From Mycolicibacterium tusciae JS617 (GTDB taxonomy: Bacteria; Actinomycetota; Actinomycetes; Mycobacteriales; Mycobacteriaceae), in assembly GCF_000243415.2 (NCBI RefSeq), contig NZ_KI912270.1, positions 6,281,837 to 6,345,836 of the forward strand: DNA of 64,000 nt, written 5' to 3'. Below the pieces are notes generated by a model. That model saw only the letters and a list, made by a program, of their open reading frames with translations, was not told where the DNA came from and searched no databases. The position numbers and the translations under genes are program-made. Shown here piece by piece: positions 38,941-49,413 of the stretch; position 1 is the first letter of the stretch, and every line of letters begins with the position of its first letter.

Positions 38941-40419
38941 GTGAGATCTGGCGAGATGTTGTTGTGCGTGGCGAACGCGGTAGGCCTGATCGCACTGTTC
39001 GTACCCGGTACGGGACGGCTGCACCGGATGCGGTTTCTGTCCCTGATGCCGCCGTTGACGGCGATTGCCCAGGTGAGCCTAGAGGGGTACCGGTGGCAGC
39101 TGATTCCGGCATACGTGCTGGCCACGGCCCTCGGACTGGGGTGCGGGGTGCGGCTCGCGCCTAGCACGAAGGGGCCGCGATGGGGCTGGGTAGCGGCGGC
39201 GATCATGGGGGTCGTCGTATCGGCGGTTTCGGTGGCAGTGCCCTTCCTCGTCCCGGTCTTCCGGTTCCCGGAACCCGGCGGACCATACGCGATCGGAACG
39301 GTCACCTATCACTGGCATGACGACGACCGCCGCGAGATCTTCGACCCCGACCCGGGGGCACGCCGCGAACTCATGGCGCAGATCTGGTATCCGGCCGAGC
39401 CCTGGCACACCGGGCCGGGGGAACCCTATGTACCGGACGCGGAAGCGCTCGCCCCGATCGCGGGCCGGCTGCTCGGCGTCCCGGGGTTCGTCTTCGACTA
39501 CTGGGATAGGGTCCCCACCCACGCCACCCGAATGGCGCCGGTGGCCTCCGCGCGCGGCGAGTATCCGGTGCTGGTCTATGCCTCCGGACTCAACGCATTC
39601 CGCCAATCCAACCTGTTCCAGATCGAGCAGTTGGTATCGCGCGGCTTCGTAGTCGTGGGGCTCGACCAGCCCTACACCTCCGCGGCGACCGTATTCCCCG
39701 ACGGCCGCACAGTTCCCGGGTGGCCGAAAGACCGCCTTGTCGATGTGATTCAGCAGAGCATCACCCCCACCACACCGGCGCCGGAGCTCGGCGATACGGA
39801 GTTGTCCGGAGGTTTGCTGCCCTACCTGGCCCAGGACCTCGGTTTCGCGCTCGATCAACTCACCCGGTTGAACACCGCCGACCCCCACGGACTGTTCACC
39901 GGCCGCCTCGACTTGGACCGTGCCGGCGCATTCGGTGTATCTCTCGGCGCGATGACGGTCGGGCAAGCCTGTCACGCCGACCCGCGGCTGCGTGCCTGCC
40001 TGATGATGGATGCCGCGATGCCCGCGGAGGTCGTCCACTCCGGACTCCGTCAACCCGCCATGTGGCTCACCCGTGACGCCGATTCCATCCTCCGGGAACG
40101 CGGTAGCAGTGGCGGCTGGCCGGAACACGAAATCCGGGAAACGATCGATACGCAGCGCGAGACGTTCGGTAAGAGTCCCGAGGGCGCGGGCTACCACATC
40201 GAAATCCCCGGCATGTTCCATGTCAACTACACCGACGCACCCCGCTGGACTCCGCTGGCGCGGATGCTCGGACTCGCCGGCCCCATCGATGCCGCCCGCG
40301 GCCACGAAATCCTCGCCACCTACTGCACCGGCTTCTTCGAACGTCACCTGGCCGGCAAGGACGTCCCGCTACTCGATTCCGCGCCGCCCTGGACCGGGGT
40401 GCGCATCGAACGCCGTTGA
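38941..40419 (+). CDS. Membrane-anchored alpha/beta hydrolase (platelet-activating factor acetylhydrolase-like)
   Basis: This protein of about 492 aa has three to four N-terminal membrane helices (about residues 5-110) followed by an extracytoplasmic alpha/beta hydrolase domain. The nucleophile elbow is GAFGVSLGAM (G-x-S-x-G), with PVLVYASGLNAFR as the oxyanion region and HVNYTDAP supplying a likely late histidine. Overall it resembles PAF-acetylhydrolase/dienelactone hydrolase-like lipases. GTG 38941 is chosen because AGGAG lies 7 bases upstream and the protein then starts just before its first helix. It is divergent from the kinase gene and is the last gene of the island. The true lipid or ester substrate is unknown. 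Confidence 0.85.
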   Translation: MRSGEMLLCVANAVGLIALFVPGTGRLHRMRFLSLMPPLTAIAQVSLEGYRWQLIPAYVLATALGLGCGVRLAPSTKGPRWGWVAAAIMGVVVSAVSVAVPFLVPVFRFPEPGGPYAIGTVTYHWHDDDRREIFDPDPGARRELMAQIWYPAEPWHTGPGEPYVPDAEALAPIAGRLLGVPGFVFDYWDRVPTHATRMAPVASARGEYPVLVYASGLNAFRQSNLFQIEQLVSRGFVVVGLDQPYTSAATVFPDGRTVPGWPKDRLVDVIQQSITPTTPAPELGDTELSGGLLPYLAQDLGFALDQLTRLNTADPHGLFTGRLDLDRAGAFGVSLGAMTVGQACHADPRLRACLMMDAAMPAEVVHSGLRQPAMWLTRDADSILRERGSSGGWPEHEIRETIDTQRETFGKSPEGAGYHIEIPGMFHVNYTDAPRWTPLARMLGLAGPIDAARGHEILATYCTGFFERHLAGKDVPLLDSAPPWTGVRIERR

Positions 40420-40523
40420 CAGTTCCACCTGAGCCACGCCATCGGTCGATGCTCGACGACCGGGGTCCGCGGGTCCGCTAGGTCGGCTAAGCGACGTTTG
40501 ATCTCGGCGGCGCAATCTCGGCC

Positions 40524-40597
40524 GAGCGGTCAATAAGCTAGGGCCTGGGCTCGACGCACCACCTCACGGGCCTGATGCGAGTGCAGCGCGTCAACCG
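40524..40597 (+). repeat. 74-bp direct repeat bordering the inserted segment, right copy
   Basis: This copy contains the true 3' end of the HTH gene (stop at 40530-40532) and a duplicate of the final bases of mptA including its TAA. It differs from the left copy at four positions. Collapsing the two copies restores the mptA / HTH-gene convergent junction expected from other mycobacteria. Confidence 0.93.
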
Positions 40598-40934
40598 GCC
40601 GAGCATTAGCCTGCTTGGCCGCCGCCCCGTCGCGGCTGATGGTCAGCGATGGATCCGGCGTGAACAACCAGCGCACGATCTCGGTCTCGTGGTACCCGCC
40701 GTCACGCAGCACGACAAGCAGGCCGTGCAGGCTCTTCAGCACGTGACCGCGGTCGTCGAAGAAGATCTTCGGCACCACGACCGCACCGCCGCGTCGCACA
40801 CCGAGCAAGTGCCCCTCCCTCAGGTGCTGGTGCACCTTGGTGACCGGGACACCGAGTAGATCGGCGACAGCGGGCAAGTCGTAGACGGCCTCGCCGGGTT
40901 CAAGAACATCATCGGCGACCGGAATGCTGCTCAC
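40530..40934 (-). CDS. Winged-HTH DNA-binding protein (Rv2175c-like, PknL neighbour)
   Basis: This 134-aa protein has an N-terminal excisionase-like winged HTH: YDLPAVADLLGVPVTKVHQH followed by LREGHLLGVRRGG, then VPKIFFD. The C-terminal half begins SLHGLLVVLRDGGYHETEIV. The M. tuberculosis counterpart Rv2175c is a DNA-binding protein phosphorylated by PknL, the kinase encoded divergently 38 bp away. That link makes it a probable output of PknL signalling. Its 3' end forms the right direct repeat of the island, so the insertion spared this copy. No clear target site is seen. Confidence 0.9.
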   Translation of the reverse strand: MSSIPVADDVLEPGEAVYDLPAVADLLGVPVTKVHQHLREGHLLGVRRGGAVVVPKIFFDDRGHVLKSLHGLLVVLRDGGYHETEIVRWLFTPDPSLTISRDGAAAKQANARPVDALHSHQAREVVRRAQALAY

Positions 40935-40972
40935 CCCAGCGAGTCTAGGTTGCCTGCGCCGACTCGTAACAT

Positions 40973-42175
40973 GTGTCTGTGGAGACCTACCAGCAGTCGG
41001 ACCCGCTCGTCGGGACCGTCCTGGACGGTCGGTACCGCGTCGACACCATGATCGCCACCGGCGGGATGAGTTCTGTGTACCGCGGACTCGACCTTCGTCT
41101 TGACCGACCCGTGGCGCTCAAGGTCATGGAATCCCGGTATGCGGGTGACCAACAGTTCCTCGCGCGGTTTCAGCGAGAGGCGCGCGCGGTCGCCCGGCTC
41201 AACGATCCCGGCCTGGTCGCCGTCTACGACCAGGGCTCTGGAACACCCGGCAGGCAGGCCCCTTATCTCGTGATGGAACTCGTCGAGGGCGGCACCCTGC
41301 GGGAACTGCTGCGCGAGCGCGGCCCGATGCCGCCACACGCCGTCGCCGCGGTACTCGCACCCGTGTTGGGCGGCCTGGCGGTGGCACACGCTGCCGGCCT
41401 TGTGCACCGCGACATCAAGCCGGAGAACGTGTTGATCTCGGACAGCGGTGAGGTCAAGATCGCCGATTTCGGACTGGTTCGCGCAGTCGCCGAAGCCAAG
41501 ATCACCTCCACCAGTGTCATTCTGGGCACCGCGGCCTACCTGTCGCCCGAACAGGTCAGCACCGGTGACGCCGACCCCCGCAGCGATGTGTACTCGGTGG
41601 GCATCCTCGCCTACGAGCTCCTCACGGGGGTCACCCCGTTCACCGGCGACAGCGCGCTGTCGGTGGCGTACCAGCGGATGGACCACGATGTACCCGCACC
41701 GGGCACGGTGATCGCCGGTGTACCAACACAATTCGACGATCTGGTGCTGCACGCGACCGCTCGCGATCCGCAGCGACGGTATGCCGACGCCCGGGACATG
41801 GCCGACGATCTGCAAGAGATCGTCGGCGATCTCGGTCTGCCCGCCTTCCGCGTCCCGGCGCCCAGCAATTCGTCCCAGCAAGCCGCTGCCCTCACCGCAG
41901 CCACGGCGGCCAGGAAACCCCCGCCGGCGTCGCACGTGCCGCCTCAGCACACCCGCGAGTTCACCCGCGACGACATCTCGCCGATCTCGCAGCAGGAGCC
42001 CGAATATCAGCCGGTATCAGGACAATTCGCCGGCGTGGACCTCGACGAGTTCTACTGGGCGCGGCAACGCGCCAAGCGCGTACTGCTGTTCTGGGTGATC
42101 ACGGTCGTCACGCTGACCGGGCTCGTGGCGGCCGGCGCATGGACGGTCGGCAGCAATATCGGCGCGCTGCTGTAG
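40973..42175 (+). CDS. pknL: Serine/threonine protein kinase PknL
   Basis: This 400-aa kinase has a Hanks-type domain (about residues 20-285) with the glycine loop ATGGMSSVYRG, catalytic lysine in VALKVME, catalytic loop VHRDIKPENVL, DFG in IADFGLVRA, and activation-loop threonine/serine residues (ITSTSVILGTAAYLSPEQ). A proline/serine-rich juxtamembrane stretch follows, then one membrane helix near the C terminus (VLLFWVITVVTLTGLVAAGAW) and almost no external domain, so any signal is unlikely to be sensed outside. GTG 40973 is used; GTG 40979 is possible. It abuts the convergent aroG gene with no gap. Confidence 0.95.
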   Translation: MSVETYQQSDPLVGTVLDGRYRVDTMIATGGMSSVYRGLDLRLDRPVALKVMESRYAGDQQFLARFQREARAVARLNDPGLVAVYDQGSGTPGRQAPYLVMELVEGGTLRELLRERGPMPPHAVAAVLAPVLGGLAVAHAAGLVHRDIKPENVLISDSGEVKIADFGLVRAVAEAKITSTSVILGTAAYLSPEQVSTGDADPRSDVYSVGILAYELLTGVTPFTGDSALSVAYQRMDHDVPAPGTVIAGVPTQFDDLVLHATARDPQRRYADARDMADDLQEIVGDLGLPAFRVPAPSNSSQQAAALTAATAARKPPPASHVPPQHTREFTRDDISPISQQEPEYQPVSGQFAGVDLDEFYWARQRAKRVLLFWVITVVTLTGLVAAGAWTVGSNIGALL

Positions 42176-43567
<1,392 letters not shown>

Positions 43568-43615
43568 TCAATGGTAACTGGACGCCGATACTGGATTTGC
43601 CACGGTTTCGCCCGC

Positions 43616-44107
43616 TTAAACTGGCAGTTCCCCAGTGGTCATCAGTTGGAAGCGCCTCAGGTTGTGCCGTGCGTCGACAAGGGCATCGTGGGCATCGCGC
43701 GGCCGCGGCGGCATTCTGGGCGATCCGCGTTCTTCCCAGAACTGCCGCAACTCCCGCGTGAATCGTGGAATCGCAGGTGGCAGATCCGTCATCGGCCCCC
43801 ACAACTGGCACAGCACGACATGGTCGTAGGCCCCGACCCACGCCCATAGCTCGATCGGCTCGTCACCGTCGACACCGAAGAAGTCCTCCAGGTCCGACCG
43901 GATCTGGCGCCGAGAACGCCACAGCTGTGACGACGGCGACGGAAGTTTGGGCAGCACGTGCTTGCGCACCCAGATGCCCGCCTGCTCTGGGTTGAATTCC
44001 GTTGAAACACCGTAATATTCGCGGCCGTCCTCGGCTGCGACGCCAATCGATATGAGTTCGATCGTTCGACCGTTGTCGATGAACTCGGTGTCGTAGAAAA
44101 ATTTCAC
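43616..44107 (-). CDS. DEDD-type 3'-5' exoribonuclease (Rv2179c-like)
   Basis: This 163-aa protein has an RNase H-fold exonuclease domain. The first acidic pair is in FFYDTEFIDNG (D and E), the second region is WVGAYDHVV, and the last is DAHDALVDARHNL, matching the DEDD set. The M. tuberculosis orthologue Rv2179c is known as a 3'-5' exoribonuclease with an unusual family assignment. GTG 44107 is chosen because it overlaps the upstream gene stop by 4 bp (GTGA) and conserved sequence begins at KFFYDTEF. The larger open frame upstream has no similarity. Confidence 0.9.
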   Translation of the reverse strand: MKFFYDTEFIDNGRTIELISIGVAAEDGREYYGVSTEFNPEQAGIWVRKHVLPKLPSPSSQLWRSRRQIRSDLEDFFGVDGDEPIELWAWVGAYDHVVLCQLWGPMTDLPPAIPRFTRELRQFWEERGSPRMPPRPRDAHDALVDARHNLRRFQLMTTGELPV

Positions 44108-44979
44108 GCCCCCGACACTCCCGCCGCCGTTCGAACAGGGGCCGGAGCCGCATGAATCTCGCGATCCAGTTCGGAATCGACTTCGGCGTCTTCGGGAAAG
44201 CGCGGCTCCCCAGCGATGACATGCTGGAGCCAAAGCTTCGCCTGCACGACCGGCCTGCGCAACTGTCGTTCGCGCTCCAGTGCTCTGTGCATCTTCTTGG
44301 GCCGGTCGCCGTATCGCCAGCGGGCCCACGGTGCGTGCGGGCGCGACAGCCGGATCGCACCGATGAACAGCAGCGGGGTGATGAACATCCCCACCAGACC
44401 CGTCCACACCTTGCCTTTCAGGAGGACGATGACGGCGAGCAGCAGGGTCAGCGCCGCCAGGGCGATCACGCTGGCACGCGCCGCGAACGAATGATCGTTG
44501 CGCCAGATCCCGATGTCGAAGAACGACAACGGGTTGAAACCGAGAATCAGAAGTCCTGTGACGGCGACGGCGGCGAACACCGCATCGACCGATGTTCGCC
44601 CGTCCTCGGCCCAGTACACGTCCTGCAAATGCAGGATCAGCGCGAACTCGTCCAGTACCAGTGCGGCACCGACACCGAAAAAAGTTGCCGCGACCGTGAA
44701 TTCGGGTACTCCCCCGGTGACCCCCAAGCTCACCATCGACACACCGGAAATCATGACGAGGATCACACCGATGACGACGTGGTGGATGTGCAGCCCCCCA
44801 CCCGCGGAAATGTTGCGCGGCTGCCACCACTTGCGCGGCGCCTCGGAGTCCGCATGGCTACGGATGTACCGGACGATGGTGCGCGTCACAAAGAACGTGA
44901 GAATGAACGCGACCAGGCAGAACACCAGCGGTATTCGGTCATGGGGGATGCCGAAGTCAAGATCGAAGGTCGCGCGCAC
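44104..44979 (-). CDS. Polytopic membrane protein (Rv2180c-like)
   Basis: This 291-aa protein has about seven membrane helices in residues 15-215 and a basic, Arg-rich cytoplasmic tail (RWRYGDRPKKMHRALERER). A histidine-containing motif, GGGLHIHHVVIGVILVM, and the acidic LDEFALILHLQDVYW lie in or near helices and could bind metal or be catalytic, but no known enzyme family is recognised. GTG 44979 gives the length of the orthologue. It overlaps the exoribonuclease gene by 4 bp, so the two are co-translated, and it diverges from mptC with an 84-bp shared control region. Confidence 0.85.
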   Translation of the reverse strand: MRATFDLDFGIPHDRIPLVFCLVAFILTFFVTRTIVRYIRSHADSEAPRKWWQPRNISAGGGLHIHHVVIGVILVMISGVSMVSLGVTGGVPEFTVAATFFGVGAALVLDEFALILHLQDVYWAEDGRTSVDAVFAAVAVTGLLILGFNPLSFFDIGIWRNDHSFAARASVIALAALTLLLAVIVLLKGKVWTGLVGMFITPLLFIGAIRLSRPHAPWARWRYGDRPKKMHRALERERQLRRPVVQAKLWLQHVIAGEPRFPEDAEVDSELDREIHAAPAPVRTAAGVSGA

Positions 44980-45063
44980 GGTCGAAAACTTACGCCGACC
45001 TGCGTGTGGCACGCCCGGGATACCCGTCGACTCGCCGGTGAGGGCCGATAGTCTGGTCGCGAA

Positions 45064-46356
45064 ATGAGTATTCGGCGGTCGCCTGGCAGGCCTGATTGGG
45101 GACCAACGCTCGCCTGGCGGCTTTTTCAGCTGCTGACCGTGGCAGCGTTGGTCTGCGCGGGCTGGCGGCTGCTGGGACACATTCCGTACCGCATCGATAT
45201 CGACGTCTACCGGATGGGCGGGCAGGCCTGGCTCGACGGTCGCCCGCTGTACGCCGACGGCGTCATGTTCCACACCCGCGGCGGCCTCGATCTGCCGTTC
45301 ACCTATCCGCCGCTGGCCGCCGTCCTGTTCTCCCCGTTCGCAATGTTGTCGCTGGAAGGCGCCAGCATCGCCATCACGCTGACCACCCTGCTCCTCCTGA
45401 TCGTGGCGACGACCATCCTGCTGACCCGGCTGGACGTGTGGCCGGATCCCCGCGCGGCCAAGAGCGCTGTGACAGGTGAGCCGGCCTGGTTACGACGGGC
45501 CTGGCTGGCTGCGGCGATCGTGGCGCCCGCGGTGATCTACTTCGAGCCGATCCGGTCGAACTTCGACTTCGGCCAGATCAACGTGGTGTTGATGACGCTG
45601 GTCATCGCCGACTGCGTGCCGCGAAAGACGCCGTGGCCCCGCGGCATGCTGCTGGGGATCGCGATCGCACTCAAGCTCACCCCTGCGGTGTTCCTGCTGT
45701 ACTTCGTGCTCCGTCGAGACACTCGCGCGCTCATCGTCACGGCGGCATCGGCTGTGGTCGCCACGCTGGCCGGGATGGCGTTCGCCTGGCGGGATTCGCT
45801 CGAATACTGGACGGAGACGGTGCGCAACACCGACCGCATCGGCACCGCGACGCTGAACACCAACCAGAACATCGCGGGCGCCCTGGCCCGACTGGGCCTC
45901 AGCGAGGGTGTGCGGTTCGCGCTGTGGACGATTGCGTGCTTCGCGGTGCTCGCCCTGACGGTGTGGGCGGTGCGTCGGGTCTTGAGAGCCGGGCAGCCGG
46001 TGCTCGCGCTGATCTGTGTGGCGATGTTCGGACTGGTGGTATCGCCGGTCTCCTGGTCCCATCACTGGGTGTGGGTATTGCCCACCGTTCTGGTCACCGC
46101 CGTCGTGGCCTACCGCCAGCGGCATGTCGCGCTGGCCGTCGTCTCCGCGGCGGGCATCGCATTGATGATCTGGACGCCGATCTCGCTGATGCCCGAGCAC
46201 CAGGAGACTTCGGCCTCGCTGTGGCGGCAGCTGGCCGGTGGTTCCTACGTGTGGTGGGCGGTTGCGGTGATCATCGTCGCGGGCACGGTGTCGCTGCGCC
46301 CTGCGCTGCGCAACGATCCGGCAGTCGATAAGGCGCGGGTCCCCGCCGTCGGTTGA
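45064..46356 (+). CDS. mptC: Alpha-(1->2)-mannosyltransferase (Rv2181/MptC-like, GT87)
   Basis: This 430-aa protein has about ten membrane helices and the GT87 signature: [19 protein letters not shown] with the catalytic aspartate in the first loop, [14 protein letters not shown], and [13 protein letters not shown]. In mycobacteria Rv2181 adds the alpha-1,2-linked mannose branches on lipomannan and lipoarabinomannan. It uses a polyprenyl-phospho-mannose donor on the outer face of the membrane, acting after MptA. ATG 45064 starts 84 bp from the divergent gene and precedes a short basic lead and the first helix. Confidence 0.93.
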   Translation: MSIRRSPGRPDWGPTLAWRLFQLLTVAALVCAGWRLLGHIPYRIDIDVYRMGGQAWLDGRPLYADGVMFHTRGGLDLPFTYPPLAAVLFSPFAMLSLEGASIAITLTTLLLLIVATTILLTRLDVWPDPRAAKSAVTGEPAWLRRAWLAAAIVAPAVIYFEPIRSNFDFGQINVVLMTLVIADCVPRKTPWPRGMLLGIAIALKLTPAVFLLYFVLRRDTRALIVTAASAVVATLAGMAFAWRDSLEYWTETVRNTDRIGTATLNTNQNIAGALARLGLSEGVRFALWTIACFAVLALTVWAVRRVLRAGQPVLALICVAMFGLVVSPVSWSHHWVWVLPTVLVTAVVAYRQRHVALAVVSAAGIALMIWTPISLMPEHQETSASLWRQLAGGSYVWWAVAVIIVAGTVSLRPALRNDPAVDKARVPAVG

Positions 46357-46379
46357 CCCGCTGTTGCTGAATTGCCGGC

Positions 46380-47105
46380 TCAGCCGGCGGCTACCTCAGG
46401 CACGCGCGCCGACGGGTTGGCCGTCGTCTCCGCCGTGCCGTCCTTGACATCGGCGGCGTACAGGTCGACATATTCCTGCCCGGACAGCCGCATGAGCTCG
46501 TACATCACCTCGTCGATCACCGCGCGTTCGATGAACCTGTTACCCGCCAGGCCTTCGAACCGGCTGAAATCCATCGGCTTGCCGAACTTCACCGCCACCC
46601 GGCCGAAGCGCCACCCTTTTTTGCCTGGCGGATTGACGACGTCGGTTCCGATCATCGCGACCGGAATCACCGGGACGCCCGTCTCCAGCGCCAGCCGCGC
46701 CAGACCCGTCTTGCCCTTGTAGAGCCGCCCGTCTGGCGAGCGCGTGCCCTCCGGATACATGCCGAGCAGCTTGCCCTCGCCGAGGACGCGGGCGGCTGTG
46801 GTCAACGCGGCCTGGGCACTGTCGGCGTCGGCGCGGTCGATGGGCACCTGGCCCGCGGCGGTGTAGAACCACCGCTGGAACCACCCTTTGATCCCCTGGC
46901 CGTTGAAATACTCGGCCTTGGCCAGGAAGGTGATCCTGCGGCGGACCACAAGAGGCTTGTAGAAACTATCGGCAACCGCGAGATGATTACTGGCCAGGAT
47001 CGCGGGCCCCGAGCGTGGAACATACTCCAGCCCTTCGACTTTCGGCCGACCCAGCAGCGACAGCAAGGGGCCCATGAAGATGTACTTGAACAGCCAATAC
47101 CACAT
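46380..47105 (-). CDS. 1-acylglycerol-3-phosphate O-acyltransferase-like protein (PlsC family)
   Basis: This 241-aa protein has the PlsC acyltransferase core: ASNHLAVADSFY (NHx4D), FLAKAEYFNGQGIKGW, RADADSAQAAL, and MYPEGTRSPDGRLYKGKTG. A short hydrophobic N-terminal stretch, WYWLFKYIFMGPLLSLLG, may dip into the membrane. Its likely reaction is acylation of a lyso-phospholipid or a similar acceptor; Rv2182c in M. tuberculosis is the positional match. ATG 47105 follows an AGGAGG site. The 105 bp upstream contains a 12-bp palindrome of unknown meaning. Confidence 0.9.
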   Translation of the reverse strand: MWYWLFKYIFMGPLLSLLGRPKVEGLEYVPRSGPAILASNHLAVADSFYKPLVVRRRITFLAKAEYFNGQGIKGWFQRWFYTAAGQVPIDRADADSAQAALTTAARVLGEGKLLGMYPEGTRSPDGRLYKGKTGLARLALETGVPVIPVAMIGTDVVNPPGKKGWRFGRVAVKFGKPMDFSRFEGLAGNRFIERAVIDEVMYELMRLSGQEYVDLYAADVKDGTAETTANPSARVPEVAAG

Positions 47106-47210
47106 GGGCCCTCCTGATGATCGAACACACCGCGGTGTTCTGCGACAACTGTACCCACGCACCTCGGATGCGACCACAAGACAGCCCCGGCGGTGCCGAA
47201 TCGAATCCGG

Positions 47211-47621
47211 CTACTCCTCGACCGTCACCGGAATGTGCTGATAGCTCCCCGGTCCCGACGGCGCAGGCCCGTCACCGTCGGGCAGATCCGGCGGAGGTTG
47301 CGAACCGTCCGGCGGCGGCGCAGGCGGTGCTGCCGCATCCGCTGACCGCGCCGCATCGGCTGTGTCCTCGACGATCGTCCTGACCACCGTCAGCAGCGCG
47401 ACGCTGTGATCAGCGATGACCGCAAGCAGCGGATGCTCTTCGCCAGCCGCCAGCGCCGCGAGCGCGCATACCGGACACCACACCTGCTGGCACTTGCCAG
47501 GGGTGGCCTCACCGGTCGCCGCACGTGCCGCGACCATCCGCACCATGGGATCGAGCCGATCCAGAATGGTCTGCGCCAGCTGCCTCAGTTCCGGACCGAT
47601 GTCGGAGTGTTCACCATTCAT
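47211..47621 (-). CDS. Small CxxC protein with proline-rich tail (Rv2183c-like)
   Basis: This 136-aa protein has an N-terminal helical region (PELRQLAQTILDRLDPMVR), a cysteine cluster CQQVWCPVCALAA (about residues 46-58) that may bind metal, a hydrophobic stretch, and a Pro/Gly/Ala-rich tail. It is not recognised as an enzyme. Its ATG overlaps the stop of the ArsA-like ATPase gene by 4 bp, so it is probably made with it and may be a partner. It belongs to a conserved mycobacterial block (Rv2182c-Rv2186c order) of unknown purpose. Confidence 0.82.
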   Translation of the reverse strand: MNGEHSDIGPELRQLAQTILDRLDPMVRMVAARAATGEATPGKCQQVWCPVCALAALAAGEEHPLLAVIADHSVALLTVVRTIVEDTADAARSADAAAPPAPPPDGSQPPPDLPDGDGPAPSGPGSYQHIPVTVEE

Positions 47622-48880
47622 TTGGGCCACACCTCCGGATTTGGTCGGAACCGTACTGTCAGCTCACTGCCTCGCAGCTGCGCGTCCATCACAATGCAGC
47701 GACGCAGCACGGAGGCCAGCCGAACGCGGCGACGCATTCCGCCGGCACCGATGATCAAGTCATCGTCGACCCGCCCGAGTGAGAGCGCGGCGGAGTCGAC
47801 CTGCGGCAACTCTAGCCGCATTCGGTAGACGGCTTCGAGACCGGATCCGGATTCCCTGTCGACTATCGGCCGCAACGGTCCCGGCGGTGGCGACCCGTCG
47901 CGCCTGCGTGCGGCGTCGAGCAGCTCGCCGAGCGCCTTGGCCCCGATCGGCTCCCCCGCCAAGTGCGGAACCAGCACGAGTTGCACGTCACCGATCATGG
48001 TGTCCAGCTCGTCGAGTACGGCCCGCTGCTCAGAAATCCGCTCGGCATACCAGTCGAACGCAGGATGTTCGGGCAGATTGCGATACTCATACGAATCGTC
48101 TTGCAGCAGAATCTGGTTGACGATCAACTCGTCGACCCGAACCCCCATCAGGGCCAGCGAGCCCAGGGTGCGCGCCGCCTCGGCGGCGACCACCCGCTCG
48201 GCCGTCATGACCAAATGGGCACTCAGCACGGATCCGTCGGTGAGCAGGACGCTCAGCCGCTCCGTGCCCGCACCGATGCGTTCGAGTAGCCCGACGAGCG
48301 CGGCGGAGCGCGCATCGTCGGTGCCGGACAGCCGACGATGCCGCGGCCACGCCCGCTCGAGATACAGCCCGAACGTCGCGGGCAGCGTGAGCATGCGCAA
48401 TGCATCTGCGGTCGAAGCGCAGTCCACCACGACGTGGTCCCACTCACCGGAAGACGCCAGCTCGCCGACTTCGTGCAACCCGAGCACTTCCTGAATGCCC
48501 GGTAACGCCGAAAGTTCTTCTGGAGCAACGGTTCCCAAATCAGACTCGGGGAACCGACTGGCAAGCAGCCCTGCGATGTCACGCCAATGGGTTTCCAGTA
48601 GCGCCAGCGTGTCGAGCGCAAGCGCGTCCAGGAATCCGCCCCCGCCGTCACGCCCACTGTCGAGGTCGGCGAATACCCGGGCGGGCGCACGACGCCCGGT
48701 CGGGGTGATCGGCGTGCCGAGGACGTCGCCGATCGAGTGCGCCTGATCCGTCGACACGATCAGCACCCGCATGCCGGCCAGCGCGTCGCGTACGGCGGTG
48801 GCCGTTGCCAACGTCGACTTCCCGACCCCGCCCTTACCGACAAAAAGACTGATCCGGGCCGATGGCGGATCCGGATTCAC
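47618..48880 (-). CDS. ArsA/Get3-like P-loop ATPase (Rv2184c-like)
   Basis: This 420-aa protein starts with the deviant Walker A FVGKGGVGKSTLATA (about residues 13-27) of the ArsA/Get3/MinD class, with VSTDQAHSIGDVLG as switch-like sequence and VVVDCASTADALRML as Walker B region. A variable middle domain follows, then the C-terminal VRFRPNPEVWPK. Arsenic-binding cysteines are not evident, so the relationship to ArsA is structural only. It precedes and overlaps the small CxxC protein, and two SRPBCC lipid-binding proteins are upstream. A role in membrane protein or lipid handling is possible but unproven. Confidence 0.9.
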   Translation of the reverse strand: MNPDPPSARISLFVGKGGVGKSTLATATAVRDALAGMRVLIVSTDQAHSIGDVLGTPITPTGRRAPARVFADLDSGRDGGGGFLDALALDTLALLETHWRDIAGLLASRFPESDLGTVAPEELSALPGIQEVLGLHEVGELASSGEWDHVVVDCASTADALRMLTLPATFGLYLERAWPRHRRLSGTDDARSAALVGLLERIGAGTERLSVLLTDGSVLSAHLVMTAERVVAAEAARTLGSLALMGVRVDELIVNQILLQDDSYEYRNLPEHPAFDWYAERISEQRAVLDELDTMIGDVQLVLVPHLAGEPIGAKALGELLDAARRRDGSPPPGPLRPIVDRESGSGLEAVYRMRLELPQVDSAALSLGRVDDDLIIGAGGMRRRVRLASVLRRCIVMDAQLRGSELTVRFRPNPEVWPK

Positions 48881-48902
48881 ACCGCGCTGGGGTGGCGGGA
48901 GA

Positions 48903-49343
48903 TCACTCAGCCTCGGCTCGTTTCTTGAGGTCCTTCAACGCGGTGTCCGTGAGGCGCCGTTCGGCCTTCCGTTTCAACAGTCCGATCATCGGGATGATCA
49001 GGTCGACCGACAGTTCATAGGTGACATCAGTGCCGGACCCCTTGGGCGACAACCGATATGCACCGTTCAGTGCCCTCAGCAGCGAGCTGGACACCAATGT
49101 CCACTCCACCGATCCGCGGTCGACCTGCTTCCAGTCGTAGGCCAGCACCATCGTGTCCTTGAGCACGGCGGCGTCCAGCACCAGCCGTGCCGTCTTCGGA
49201 TATCCCTCCGGCCCTGCCTCGAGGACCTCACAGTCCTTGTACTCATTGACCCACTCCGGATACGAAGCGATGTCGGCGATGACACCCATTACCGTCGAAG
49301 GGTCGGCATCGATGTAGATGGTCTGCGCCGTCTTGTCCGCCAC
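48903..49343 (-). CDS. SRPBCC/polyketide cyclase-like protein (Rv2185c, TB16.3-like)
   Basis: This 146-aa protein is a single START-like SRPBCC domain: QTIYIDADPSTVMGVIADIASYPEWV at the N terminus, a central beta sheet, and a C-terminal helix (LKRKAERRLTDTALKDLKKRAE). The fold encloses a hydrophobic pocket for a lipid or polyketide. No catalytic motif is seen. GTG 49343 is the start. A second protein of the same fold lies 70 bp upstream, suggesting an old duplication. Confidence 0.88.
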   Translation of the reverse strand: MADKTAQTIYIDADPSTVMGVIADIASYPEWVNEYKDCEVLEAGPEGYPKTARLVLDAAVLKDTMVLAYDWKQVDRGSVEWTLVSSSLLRALNGAYRLSPKGSGTDVTYELSVDLIIPMIGLLKRKAERRLTDTALKDLKKRAEAE

Positions 49344-49413
49344 TACCTTCTTCCCCGTCTCTGTGCCGATGGCAGGAAATCTACTCCGCTGCGCGGCCTT
49401 GGGCCCAAACCTC

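Noticed and set aside
40420..40523. Possible truncated gene on the minus strand at the island's right edge
   Set aside because: The frame is open and reads plausible residues, but it is about 35 codons, overlaps the hydrolase end and matches no family I recognise.
35220..40523. Integrative element with its own recombinase
   Set aside because: All four genes in the insert were read through and none resembles an integrase, transposase or relaxase.
47127..47138. Palindrome ACACCGCGGTGT ahead of the acyltransferase gene
   Set aside because: Only 12 bp in GC-rich DNA, 22 bp from the start and without a second copy, so chance is likely.
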